Positions 25,260 to 34,103 of a DNA stretch of 64,000 bases are shown here, piece by piece; the stretch's first letter is position 1; each line of letters begins with the position of its first letter. The notes below the pieces were generated by a model. It saw only the letters and a list, made by a program, of their open reading frames with translations, searched no databases and was not told the origin of the DNA. The stretch comes from Parvibaculum sp040390855. GTDB lineage: Bacteria; Pseudomonadota; Alphaproteobacteria; Parvibaculales; Parvibaculaceae. The DNA lies in NCBI GenBank assembly GCA_040390855.1, contig JAZJXO010000028.1, positions 62,001 through 126,000 of the forward strand, written 5' to 3'. A program made the translations under genes and the position numbers.

Positions 25260-27191
25260 TCAGTTTCCTTTGACGGCGCGCTGTTTGCGGCGGCGTTGAC
25301 GCAGCAGCGCCACGCCGAGAGCCACAAAACCGATGAGAACAGGCATCAGGGCAACATTGGCAAAACGCACACGGGCCGCCAGCGTGTCTATATCGCGCCT
25401 CAGATTGCGCTGCACATCGCGAAGCGCTTTGCGGCTCTTCAGAAGATCGGCGCGGAAGGCACCCGCTTCGGCTTGCGCATCGGCCGAAGGCTCCTCACCA
25501 GTTGACGTCTGCAAAGCTGTCAGACGCTGCTCGGTTTCGGCAATTTTCGCCGTCAGACGCTGTTGCTCGGCAAGGAAATGTCGGTCAGCTTCCTTGCGCA
25601 AATTATCAACCACAACAAAGGGACGATCAGCGCGTTCACGCGCACGCAGCGAGATGAGATCGTCAGACCCCATCAGATTATCAATCGCCGACAGGACGAG
25701 CTGCGCATTGTCGGCAATCGGCTGGGCCACACGCTCGCCGTTATAGTCCTGCGTCTGCACCCAGAAACGATCATCAAACAAATCGCTGTCTGCAAGCACA
25801 ATGATATTGGCGTCTTTCGTCGTCTTGGCCTGATAGGTGTCGGGTTTTTCCAGACTGTCGGAGCGTTTGGTTGCATCAAGACCCGCCGCCATCACCGGCT
25901 CGCCCTTAAACGCACTCTTCAAGGGTCCCGATACACGCGCTGCAAATACATGTCTCGCACCTGACGGTTTAAAACTTTCAAGCAAAGCGTCCGGCGTCGG
26001 TCCTGACTTCACGTAAGACAAATCATAAACTTCGGAATCTTCTGACGACCAGAAGAGCGGCGTGAAAACCGTCGTCGCACCTGTCTCTGCCGTCAGCTCG
26101 CCAACGGTCGCCAGATTGAGATGGTCTATATTGGCCGTGACAATATCGTTATGATCCATGTCCTCGCGCGGCACGGTGAGCCAGAGCACATAATCGCTGG
26201 TCTGGCGCCGTGCATCAAGACCGGTCGCCACCTGCATGGCAAGTTTGCGGTCACCAATAATATGGTTGGGATCAAATCCGACACCCCAGCTTTTCATCAG
26301 CGGCTCAAGGTTCGAGGCTTCGGTAAAACCCTGCACCGGGGTCCCGTCGCTGCCCGCTGTAAGACTGACTTCAGAATGGGGGTCAATGGCCGCCAGTACG
26401 CGACCGCCCCGCATGACAAATTGATCAATCGCATAAAGCGTCGTTTCGTTAAGCGGACGCGGATGCGCGATCAACAGCACATCCACATCGGACGGCACTT
26501 TGACAAAATTCTGCTCAAGAAAATTGATCTCAAATCGTCCGCGCAATTCTTCATAAATCATGTAGGGCTTTGACTGACCGCGCATGGCCTCCATAAGACC
26601 ACCGGCACCCGTATCCATCGGCAGGTTGGTCACGATGCCGAGCACAGGCTTCTTTGGACGGCTCAGATTCTGGATGAGACGCGTCACGTCATATTCAAGA
26701 TATTGCTGGCGCTCATCGGCAAAGAACGGAATTTGTTCGATGCCATCAGCGAGATTGGTGCCGACAAGACCGAAATAGATAATGTCGCCCTCTGTCGTGC
26801 GCGCGCCTTTGAGACCTAGCGACATGGCAAGGTCTTCATCACCTGAAAAAGGTTCCGGATCGATCACTTCGAGAATGACCTTGCCATGCGAACGATCACG
26901 GATTTCCTGCAACAGATCGCGTACGCGGCCCGCATAGATACGGATCTGCGGATACTCATTGGCAAGGCTCTCAGAAAAGAAAAACTTCAGCGTCACCGGT
27001 TCGTCGATCTTGGCAAGCACGTTCTCGGTGCCCTGCGACAATGTGAAGAGCTTGTTATCAGTGAGGTCGATCTGAGCCGAACGAAAAACAATGTTGGAAA
27101 AAAGATTGAGCGAGAGAAAGAACACCGCCAGTAGAAAAAGCATGGCGATGCGGTAGCCGGAGCGCAAATGAGATTGCTGCATGATGATCAC
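25260..27191 (-). CDS. GldG-like ABC-transport auxiliary protein
   Basis: 643 residues. A GTG at 27191 overlapping the permease stop (GTGA) is used here. ATG 27182 is an alternative. Membrane helices at both ends (about 15-35 and 612-632) enclose a large periplasmic domain related to the ABC_transp_aux/GldG family (DLTDNKLFTLSQGTENVL, GIVTNLPMD). Residues about 530-605 are charged and likely coiled coil. In Bacteroidetes gliding, GldG works with GldA and GldF. Outside that group such genes occur without gliding, and their substrate is unknown. Confidence 0.88.
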   Translation of the reverse strand: MIIMQQSHLRSGYRIAMLFLLAVFFLSLNLFSNIVFRSAQIDLTDNKLFTLSQGTENVLAKIDEPVTLKFFFSESLANEYPQIRIYAGRVRDLLQEIRDRSHGKVILEVIDPEPFSGDEDLAMSLGLKGARTTEGDIIYFGLVGTNLADGIEQIPFFADERQQYLEYDVTRLIQNLSRPKKPVLGIVTNLPMDTGAGGLMEAMRGQSKPYMIYEELRGRFEINFLEQNFVKVPSDVDVLLIAHPRPLNETTLYAIDQFVMRGGRVLAAIDPHSEVSLTAGSDGTPVQGFTEASNLEPLMKSWGVGFDPNHIIGDRKLAMQVATGLDARRQTSDYVLWLTVPREDMDHNDIVTANIDHLNLATVGELTAETGATTVFTPLFWSSEDSEVYDLSYVKSGPTPDALLESFKPSGARHVFAARVSGPLKSAFKGEPVMAAGLDATKRSDSLEKPDTYQAKTTKDANIIVLADSDLFDDRFWVQTQDYNGERVAQPIADNAQLVLSAIDNLMGSDDLISLRARERADRPFVVVDNLRKEADRHFLAEQQRLTAKIAETEQRLTALQTSTGEEPSADAQAEAGAFRADLLKSRKALRDVQRNLRRDIDTLAARVRFANVALMPVLIGFVALGVALLRQRRRKQRAVKGN

Positions 27192-27922
27192 CCGGCCTTT
27201 TTCATATCGACGACAAGGCCGCAGGCGACAAGCCAGACGGTTATCAACGAACCGAAATAGATAATGTCACGCAGATCAATCACGCCCTGGGTAATGGCCG
27301 TGAAATGCATGAGGAACGAGAATGACGCGATTGTGTTCAGCACCTGTTGCGGGGCCCAGCTTGAGAAGAAGTCGATCACCAGCGGCAGACCCGACACGGT
27401 GAAGAGGAAGCAGACAACAACACTTACGACAAAAGCGATGACCTGATTTTTAGTGGTCGCAGAAAGACAAGAGCCGATGGCGAGATAGCCGCCTGCAAGA
27501 AAGAAGCTGCCGATATAACCGGCTAAGATCACGCCATTATCCGGATCGCCGAGATAATTGACCGTGATCCACATCGGAAAGGTGAGCGCAAGCGCGAGGC
27601 CGGAAAAAACCCAGGCCGCAAGAAACTTGCCCAACACCGCCGCCCAGAGCGGTATGGGCAACGAAAGCAGAAGCTCAATCGAGCCCGTGCGGCGTTCTTC
27701 CGCCCAAAGGCGCATCGAAATCGCGGGAATCAAGAAGAGATAGAGCCAAGGATGGAAATTGAAAAAGATCGAAAGATCTGCCGACCCGCTCTCAAAATAG
27801 CCGCCCATATAGAAGGTGAAAGCACCCATCGTGAAGAGAAAAACGACGATGAAAATAAACGCAAGCGGCGTCGCAAAATAACCACCAAGCTCGCGACGGA
27901 AAACGGCAGAAAGCTCTCTCAT
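27188..27922 (-). CDS. ABC-2 type permease, GldF-like
   Basis: 244 residues, six membrane segments. The order MRELSAVFRRELGGYFATPL, FTMGAFTFYMGGYF and ISMRLWAEERRTGSIELLLS is typical of ABC-2 permeases of the GldF type, the last being the coupling region. It overlaps both neighbours by 4 nt, so the ATPase, permease and GldG-like protein are translationally linked. Confidence 0.9.
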   Translation of the reverse strand: MRELSAVFRRELGGYFATPLAFIFIVVFLFTMGAFTFYMGGYFESGSADLSIFFNFHPWLYLFLIPAISMRLWAEERRTGSIELLLSLPIPLWAAVLGKFLAAWVFSGLALALTFPMWITVNYLGDPDNGVILAGYIGSFFLAGGYLAIGSCLSATTKNQVIAFVVSVVVCFLFTVSGLPLVIDFFSSWAPQQVLNTIASFSFLMHFTAITQGVIDLRDIIYFGSLITVWLVACGLVVDMKKAG

Positions 27923-28938
27923 GCGACGCTCTTTGTGTTGGTGGATTGCTTACGGGCCGCATCATCAATATCTGTACGCGTAAGGGCACGAAAAACTTCA
28001 TCAAGCCGTCCGGGTTCCCCGTAAAGCGCCCGCACGATCCAGCCCTGCTCACGCGCGACACGCGCAACTGCGTCAACAAGCGTAAGATCAGCCGCGACCG
28101 CAACATCAGCCGTCTTGCGCGCCGAGAAAAGCGTGAGCACGGTTTCAGTCCCGCGCGCAATCACATCCATGCTAACAACACCTGAAAGGTTCTTGAGAAT
28201 CTCAGCCGATTGCACCGTGAGTTGACCTTCAACGGTCAATGTCACCGCATTGTGATAGCGAGAACGTGAAATGAGTTCCGTGGGCGTACCGTCGGCAACC
28301 ACACGCCCGCGATCAATGATGAGTGCACGCGAGCAGATCGCATCCACCTCTTCCAGAATATGCGTCGAGATGATGATTGCCTTGTCGGTCGACATGCGCT
28401 TGATAAGTTTGCGCACTTCATGTTTCTGATTAGGGTCCAGACCGTCCGTCGGCTCGTCCATGATGAGAACAGGCGGATTATGCAGGATCGCTTGCGCCAA
28501 CCCCACGCGGCGGCGAAAGCCCTTGGACAAAGTGTCAATCGGCTGATCAAGCACGCCCTCAAGTTCTGTGGCCGCAACCGCGTCCGCAATCGCTTTGTCA
28601 GCGGCAGCGCCTTTCAGCGCGCGCACACGGGCGATGAACTGGAGAAAACCACGCGGGCTCATATCGCCATAGGCAGGTGCACCTTCCGGCAGATAGCCGA
28701 TCACGCGCTGAGCGGCCAATGTGTCGGAGACGACATCATGGCCGCAAATACGCGCGGCCCCTTCGCTCGGCGACAAAAATCCGGTGATCATTTTCATAGT
28801 CGTGGATTTGCCCGCACCGTTGGGCCCGAGAAAGCCCAGAACCTCGCCACGTGCAACCGAGAAGCTGATATTATCGACCGCCGTGAACGGCCCGAAGCGC
28901 TTGCTCAGAGCCTCAATGGCGATCATAGGTTCAGACAT
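27919..28938 (-). CDS. ABC transporter ATPase, GldA-like
   Basis: 339 residues from ATG 28938 (MSEPMIAIEAL). A longer in-frame reading to 28998 lacks homology-like sequence. Walker A GFLGPNGAGKSTTMKMI, signature TLSKGFRRRVGLAQAI, Walker B VLIMDEPTDGLDPNQ, and a C-terminal extension of about 100 residues as in exporters of the ABC-2 class. First gene of the Gld-like operon. What is exported cannot be told. Confidence 0.92.
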   Translation of the reverse strand: MSEPMIAIEALSKRFGPFTAVDNISFSVARGEVLGFLGPNGAGKSTTMKMITGFLSPSEGAARICGHDVVSDTLAAQRVIGYLPEGAPAYGDMSPRGFLQFIARVRALKGAAADKAIADAVAATELEGVLDQPIDTLSKGFRRRVGLAQAILHNPPVLIMDEPTDGLDPNQKHEVRKLIKRMSTDKAIIISTHILEEVDAICSRALIIDRGRVVADGTPTELISRSRYHNAVTLTVEGQLTVQSAEILKNLSGVVSMDVIARGTETVLTLFSARKTADVAVAADLTLVDAVARVAREQGWIVRALYGEPGRLDEVFRALTRTDIDDAARKQSTNTKSVA

Positions 28939-29111
28939 CGGCGCGCCCGATGAGCCCGCAGGCTGTGCTGAAAATCCGTTGATGGTACTTCTCCCCATGC
29001 AGCAAATTAAGCAGGCCGCATATTACCCCGTTGCCCTTGGCCCTGATGTGTAAGGCAGTGGCCACATGCTCTCAAGTGAAAGATGTTTCATGCTTTTTGC
29101 ACCTTGGGCAC

Positions 29112-29146
29112 AAAAAGAGATCGCCGCATGGGGGAACATGCGGCGA
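29112..29146 (-). terminator. Minus-strand terminator of the RNA candidate
   Basis: A perfect 10-bp stem TCGCCGCATG / CATGCGGCGA (29121-29146) with a 6-nt loop is followed on the minus strand by TCTCTTTTT. No protein gene ends here on that strand, so it points to a non-coding transcript coming from 29150-29290. Confidence 0.7.
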
Positions 29147-29290
29147 CCCGTTTGGTAGTCTTGGAGAGTGTCGCCTCACATGAGGAGGAGAAGGTGGCCC
29201 GATCCTCAAATGCCTGTCCGGTGGGGCTGGGGGGCTGATAAGCCGGAGGGGCGAGAGGATCGGGCCGTGAGGCAACGATTGGAATATGGA
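29147..29290 (-). ncRNA. Candidate structured small RNA, family unknown
   Basis: In the 477-bp gap 28939-29415, three nested pairings line up. Outer stem: 29170-29179 with 29267-29276 (one mismatch). Perfect 12-bp inner stem: GGCCCGATCCTC 29196-29207 with 29255-29266. Inner 6-bp stem: TCCGGT with GCCGGA. The outer and inner stems abut on one side and are separated by 16 nt on the other. A minus-strand terminator follows at 29112-29146, so the transcript would be about 150-180 nt. Size and long bulged hairpin shape recall 6S RNA, but I cannot match a conserved sequence. It is not SRP RNA (no GGAAGGAAGCAGCC-like loop). The strand is inferred from the terminator. No clear promoter found. Confidence 0.5.
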
Positions 29291-29415
29291 GGCCCTATGT
29301 GTTCCTCGAAGGGCTGAAAAAAGGCATTTTTGTGATCTCGAAAAAATCGCACAAGAAGTCAAAAAAGTGAGACAATCAGCCGACTTCGGGACCAGATAAG
29401 GGATAGATAAGAGGC

Positions 29416-29802
29416 ATGTCAGACAGGTCCGATCCCACAGAAAACAACAATTTAAGCCTTGTTGCGCCCGCTAGCACGTCTGTGGTTCCACCGCGCGAAC
29501 CTGACATCTTCTTCACCCGCGCTGAATTCGAAGCCATCCTCTCACTTTATGGCCGCAAGGTCGTCGAGGGCGAATGGCGAGATTACGCCATAGGCTCAAC
29601 GCGTGAAGTCGCGACCTTTGCCATTCACCGCCGCGCGAGCGAGCAACCTCTGTTCCGCATCGAAAAACGCCCGAAACTGGCCCGCAAGCAAGGGGCCTTC
29701 TCAGTCATTGCGGCGTCAGGCCTCGTGATGAAACGCGGGCACGATCTCGCACAGGTTTTGAAGGTGTTTGAGAAACGAACGCTCCGCCTCATCGACGCGT
29801 AG
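29416..29802 (+). CDS. DUF2794 family protein
   Basis: 128 residues. The core IFFTRAEFEAILSLYGRKV, then EWRDYAIGSTREVATFAIHR, is the DUF2794 signature, an alphaproteobacterial family of unknown function. The N-terminal 30 residues are polar and likely disordered. Soluble, no catalytic motif visible. A single gene on the plus strand facing the Bax-inhibitor gene, with a hairpin between them. Confidence 0.88.
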   Translation: MSDRSDPTENNNLSLVAPASTSVVPPREPDIFFTRAEFEAILSLYGRKVVEGEWRDYAIGSTREVATFAIHRRASEQPLFRIEKRPKLARKQGAFSVIAASGLVMKRGHDLAQVLKVFEKRTLRLIDA

Positions 29803-29819
29803 TCACAAGAGACACATAG

Positions 29820-29850
29820 CAAAAAAAGCCCCGATGTTGCCATCGGGACT
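29820..29850 (-). terminator. Terminator after Bax-inhibitor-like gene
   Basis: On the minus strand AGTCCCGATG and CATCGGGGCT form a stem with one mismatch, followed by seven T. It may also end the convergent DUF2794 transcript, though the plus-strand tail is less T-rich. Confidence 0.85.
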
Positions 29851-29874
29851 TTGATCATTTTGGATGAGGCAGGT

Positions 29875-30651
29875 TTAGCGGCGATTGCCGAAAAGCTGCA
29901 GCAGGAACATGAACATGTTGATGAAGTCGAGATAGAGCGACAGCGCACCCATGATCGCTTTTTTGGCCGTCGTCGCAGCTTCATCGGCTGCGTAATACAT
30001 TTCCTTGGTCTTCTGCGTGTCGTAGGCAGTAAGACCTGCAAAAATCAACACGCCAAGCGCGGAAACCGCGAATTGCAAAGCCGAACTCTGAAGGAAGATG
30101 TTGACGACCGAGGCCACGAAAAGACCGATGACACCCATGATGAGGAACGAACCCATCGCAGTGAGATCACGTTTTGTTGTGTAGCCATAAAGGCTCAGAC
30201 CACCAAAGGCGATGGCGGTGACAAAGAAAGTCTGGCTGATCGCGCTGCTCGTATAAACGAGAAAAATGCTCGAAATCGACAGACCCATCAGACCGGCAAA
30301 GACCCAGAACGTGATCTGGGCGGTCGAGACCGACATTGACGAAATGCGGGCGCTCAAGAAAAACACAACGCCTAAGGGCGCGAGCATGACAACCCACTTC
30401 AAGGCACTCGTGTAAAGCGCCACACCAAAGCTCGTCAGCTCCACCCCGTTCTTCAAGACGGCGACTGTCGTTTCCGGCGAAGTCGAGACAGCAAGCAGCG
30501 AGACCACAAAGGCGGCAACGCCCGTGATGGCGAGTCCCGCGGCCATGTAGTTGTAAACACTCAGCATATAGCTTCGAAGGCCCTGGTCGATGCTAGCATC
30601 GCCCCGGATGATCGTCGCAGAATTCATGCGGTTCTGGTCATAATTGGCCAT
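29875..30651 (-). CDS. Bax inhibitor-1 (YccA/TMBIM) family membrane protein
   Basis: 258 residues from ATG 30651, which has AGGAGG spaced correctly upstream. In-frame codons further upstream lack an RBS. Seven hydrophobic segments. Conserved stretches RSYMLSVYNYMAAGLAITG and LIFAGLTAYDTQKTKEMYY carry the family's acidic residues near the C-terminus. Family members are thought to be Ca2+/H+ leak channels or modulators of FtsH. Function in this organism is not known. Single gene. Confidence 0.93.
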   Translation of the reverse strand: MANYDQNRMNSATIIRGDASIDQGLRSYMLSVYNYMAAGLAITGVAAFVVSLLAVSTSPETTVAVLKNGVELTSFGVALYTSALKWVVMLAPLGVVFFLSARISSMSVSTAQITFWVFAGLMGLSISSIFLVYTSSAISQTFFVTAIAFGGLSLYGYTTKRDLTAMGSFLIMGVIGLFVASVVNIFLQSSALQFAVSALGVLIFAGLTAYDTQKTKEMYYAADEAATTAKKAIMGALSLYLDFINMFMFLLQLFGNRR

Positions 30652-30776
30652 GAAATGCACCCTCCTGATAGTGCGTCTCACCAATATCGGGGCTAATCCC
30701 CGTTATTACAAGATGAAACAATGACTGCTTTTCACAAGAAGCCGTGACAAAAACGTAATAATTCCAAGCTGTTACC

Positions 30777-33311
30777 CTAACCACCGCGAAGCCTGCGCGC
30801 CGCCGGTGCCGAAAGTGCGCCATAGGTCCCCGCCAAACCCATGACAATGGTCGCCAATGTCGCCAAAACCACGGTTGAAAGAAGCGTCACAGGCAGGAAG
30901 TGCCATTGCATCTGCATCATCGTGACAACAACCGCATAGGAAGCGACTGAGCCTGCCGCAGCCGCGATGAGCGCAGTCGCAAGGCCCAGCACAAGATATT
31001 CCCGCACATAGATACCCAGAATGGTCAGGCGCGTTGCCCCCAGCACCTTCAGGACCACACTGTCACGCAATCTCGCCCGAAATCCCGCCGCCATCGCGCC
31101 CGCAAGGACAAGTACGCCGGACAAAAGCGTTACACTGCCTGTCGAGCGCACAGCGAGCGAAAACTGCGAGAGAACGAGCGAAATCTGTTCAAGAGCGAGC
31201 TTCACTCTGACTGAGGTGACATTCGGAAAAGCGGCGGCCAATCCCCGCTCTAAATTTGCCTCTCCCCGCGCCTCCATCGTCACAGTCGCCAGCGCACTAT
31301 GGGGTGCACCCTCAAGCACGCCCGGCGAAAAGATCATGATGAAATTAATCCCCATGCTCTGCCAGTCGATCACCCGCGTATTGGCAATTTTTGCCGTGAT
31401 GTCACGACCGAGCACATTGACAGTGATCGTATCACCGAGTTTCAAACCCAAGCCTTTGGCCAATTCCTCATCAAACGAGACAAGCTCTTCGCCTTTATAA
31501 TCATCCGGCCACCACGCACCCTGCACGAGCTTGGCACTGTCGGGCATAGCATGGGCATAGGTGATGCCCCTGTCACCCTGCAGCGACCATGCAGCATTGG
31601 CGGCAGGTTTGATCTGATCGGCCGGAACGCCGTTCAATGCCACAATCCGTCCACGGAGCATAGGCACGCGCTCAAACTTCGTCACATCCGGCGCGGCTCT
31701 TACCTGAGCCTCGAAACGATCCATCTGATCGGGCTGAATATCAACAAAGAAAAAAGACGGCGCGCGGCCCAGCAGATCCTTGGAAATCTCGGCGCGCAAA
31801 TTGCCGTCAATCAGAGAGACGGTGGTGAGAAGCGTAAGCCCCAAGCCAAGCGACAACATGACGGCCGGTGTCGCCGCCCCTGGACGATAAAGATTGGCAA
31901 GTGCCAGCCGCATGGATGCCGAGCGCATTTTGATGCGTTTTGCACCATCCATGATGAGCGATGCAGCCACCCGCAGAATGAGAAAGACAAGGCCTGCACC
32001 TGCCACAAACCACAAAGCAAATATCGGACGTTCCGCCGTAAAAATCGCGAGAAGACCAAGCACCGCGAGCGACAAAACCGTTGCCGCAATATAGATAGCT
32101 CGCGGATAGCTGCGCGTTGGCGCGATGGTGTCGCGAAAAAGCGCAGTGGGCGGCACATCGCGCGCGCGGCCCAAAGGCCAGATCGCAAAGGCAAGCGCCG
32201 CAAGCACACCATAAGCACCAGCAAGGACCAAAGGCCCCCAATAAAGACCAAGCGCCGCAGGCACAGGGATGAGATGACCGGCAAAAGTTTCGAGCAGGAA
32301 TGGCACCGCCGCACCAATGGCCAGTCCCAAAACAATACCGACAATGGCAAGCGCCATCACTTGCACGAGATAGACACGGAAGATCAATGCGCCCGGCGCA
32401 CCAAGCGACTTGAAAATCGCAATCACATCGCGCTTACCATCGAGATAGGATTTGACCGCATTGGCCACACCAACGCCACCGACGACCAGCGCCGTGAGCC
32501 CAACGAAACTCAGAAACAACGCGACACGCTCCACAAAACGACGCAAGCCCGGTGCGCTGTCGGAGCGATCCTGAATACGCCAACCCGCATCGGGAAATTC
32601 TTTTTGCAGAGACTCTGTGTAGGACTTTATCGCAGCCGCTTCACGCAGGTTCTCGGGGCGCTTAATCCGATAATGAAAAGAAGCAAGGCTGCCCGGCAGC
32701 AACAACTGGGTAGCAGCAAGTGACACATCATTGATCATCACGCGGGGGCCGAGCGCAAAACCGTCGCCGATCCGGTCGGGCTCCTGCACGATCTCGGCGC
32801 GAAGTTGAAAAACCTCCGAGCCGACTTTGAATGTATCGCCGATTTTCAATCCAAGCCGCGCAACGAGACTGGGTTCGGCAATCGCACCGTAAACACCATC
32901 CTTGGCCGCCAGCGCCTCATTCATTGTCATGTCGGGCGCAAGCTTCATTGCGCCGTAAAGCGGATAGGCCTTGTCAACGGATTTGAGTTCCACGAGGCTT
33001 TGCGTCGCATCCGTGCGCGCCATCGCCCGCATTTCAATCGTACGACTGATCTCGTTTTTATCCCGCCCGAAAGCGGCATATTCCGCCGGTCGCGCCTCAC
33101 GCTGCAGAAGACGCACATCAAGATCGCCGCCCAGAATATCCTGACCGCGTTCCGACAACCCCCGCGTCAAAGCGCTCGACACGGAACCGACGCCCGCAAT
33201 CGCCGCAACACCGAGCGCGAGACAAGCAATGAAAATGCGAAAACCGGCAAGGCCGCCGCGCAACTCACGCCGCGCGAGACGAAACGCCAGAGAAAAAGAC
33301 GCCTCACTCAT
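30777..33311 (-). CDS. YbbP-type ABC transporter permease (FtsX-like)
   Basis: 844 residues: an N-terminal helix, a large periplasmic domain (about 50-250), three helices (about 255-370), a further helical pair around 400-450, a second periplasmic domain (about 490-715), and three C-terminal helices. This is the two-FtsX layout of the YbbP / lysophospholipase-L1-biosynthesis permease family. Its ATG overlaps the ybbA stop (ATGA). Such complexes with YbbA are thought to move lipophilic compounds out of the inner membrane. Confidence 0.92.
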   Translation of the reverse strand: MSEASFSLAFRLARRELRGGLAGFRIFIACLALGVAAIAGVGSVSSALTRGLSERGQDILGGDLDVRLLQREARPAEYAAFGRDKNEISRTIEMRAMARTDATQSLVELKSVDKAYPLYGAMKLAPDMTMNEALAAKDGVYGAIAEPSLVARLGLKIGDTFKVGSEVFQLRAEIVQEPDRIGDGFALGPRVMINDVSLAATQLLLPGSLASFHYRIKRPENLREAAAIKSYTESLQKEFPDAGWRIQDRSDSAPGLRRFVERVALFLSFVGLTALVVGGVGVANAVKSYLDGKRDVIAIFKSLGAPGALIFRVYLVQVMALAIVGIVLGLAIGAAVPFLLETFAGHLIPVPAALGLYWGPLVLAGAYGVLAALAFAIWPLGRARDVPPTALFRDTIAPTRSYPRAIYIAATVLSLAVLGLLAIFTAERPIFALWFVAGAGLVFLILRVAASLIMDGAKRIKMRSASMRLALANLYRPGAATPAVMLSLGLGLTLLTTVSLIDGNLRAEISKDLLGRAPSFFFVDIQPDQMDRFEAQVRAAPDVTKFERVPMLRGRIVALNGVPADQIKPAANAAWSLQGDRGITYAHAMPDSAKLVQGAWWPDDYKGEELVSFDEELAKGLGLKLGDTITVNVLGRDITAKIANTRVIDWQSMGINFIMIFSPGVLEGAPHSALATVTMEARGEANLERGLAAAFPNVTSVRVKLALEQISLVLSQFSLAVRSTGSVTLLSGVLVLAGAMAAGFRARLRDSVVLKVLGATRLTILGIYVREYLVLGLATALIAAAAGSVASYAVVVTMMQMQWHFLPVTLLSTVVLATLATIVMGLAGTYGALSAPAARRLRGG

Positions 33312-34024
33312 ATACTGACCTTGGCAAGCGCCTGTGCCGCTTGACCCGAATCAATCCGCTCGATCAGCCCGTCGCGCAAATGCACCACCTGCTCACAGCG
33401 TTCGGCCAATGTCACATCATGGGTGATGAGAAGCAGTGTCGCATTCTTGCGGGTATGAAGATCGAACATCAACTCGATAATATCGCCGCCCGTCGTCTGG
33501 TCCAGATTGCCGGTGGGCTCGTCGGCGAGCAGAATTTCAGGATCGCCCACAACGGCGCGCGCCAGCGCCACGCGCTGTTGCTCGCCGCCCGAAAGCTGCC
33601 CTGGATAATGCGTGAGCCGGTGACCGAGCCCCACGAGTTTCAATTCTTCCTCGGCGCGGTCAAAGGCGTCAGCACGACCGGCAAACTCAAGCGGGATCGC
33701 CACATTCTCAAGCGCCGTCATGGTGGGAATGAGATGAAAGGACTGAAAGACAATGCCGACATGTGCACGGCGGAACTTTGCAAGACCATCTTCATTGAGC
33801 TGGGTGAGGTCTTCGCCCGCCACATTGACCGTGCCGGCGCTTGGCCGCTCAAGTCCGGCAAGCACCATGAGCAATGTCGATTTGCCCGAGCCCGAAGGAC
33901 CGACAAGGCCCGCAGTACGCCCGCGGCCGACGGCAAGATCAATCCCGCGCAGGATATTGACCGGACCTGCCTGGCTGGGCAGGGTGAGCATCACATTTTT
34001 AAGCTCAATGATGTTTTCAGCCAA
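33308..34024 (-). CDS. YbbA-type ABC transporter ATPase, TTG start
   Basis: 238 residues. The start is TTG at 34024. The next Met at residue 12 would cut into the first beta strand. LolD/MacB-like motifs: Walker A GLVGPSGSGKSTLLMVL, signature QLSGGEQQRVALARA, Walker B ILLADEPTGNLD. Partner of the downstream FtsX-like permease and divergent from the tesA-like gene, the same neighbourhood as tesA-ybbA-ybbP in Escherichia coli. Confidence 0.93.
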   Translation of the reverse strand: MAENIIELKNVMLTLPSQAGPVNILRGIDLAVGRGRTAGLVGPSGSGKSTLLMVLAGLERPSAGTVNVAGEDLTQLNEDGLAKFRRAHVGIVFQSFHLIPTMTALENVAIPLEFAGRADAFDRAEEELKLVGLGHRLTHYPGQLSGGEQQRVALARAVVGDPEILLADEPTGNLDQTTGGDIIELMFDLHTRKNATLLLITHDVTLAERCEQVVHLRDGLIERIDSGQAAQALAKVSI

Positions 34025-34103
34025 ATGTCTGTTGCCTTCCCGCTTGCTTTACCGGACCTTCTTGTCCGCTCTTCTTCCGGCCTACCCTCATAAGCGATAT
34101 GGC

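Noticed and set aside
29170..29276. SRP (4.5S) RNA, suggested by a size of about 107 nt and a long hairpin
   Set aside because: The conserved SRP loop with GGAA tetraloop and adjacent GGAAGCAGCC-like bases is absent on both strands.
31299..32723. 474-codon plus-strand frame inside the ybbP-like gene
   Set aside because: Antisense shadow. The encoded sequence is Arg/His/Asn-rich without a fold signature.
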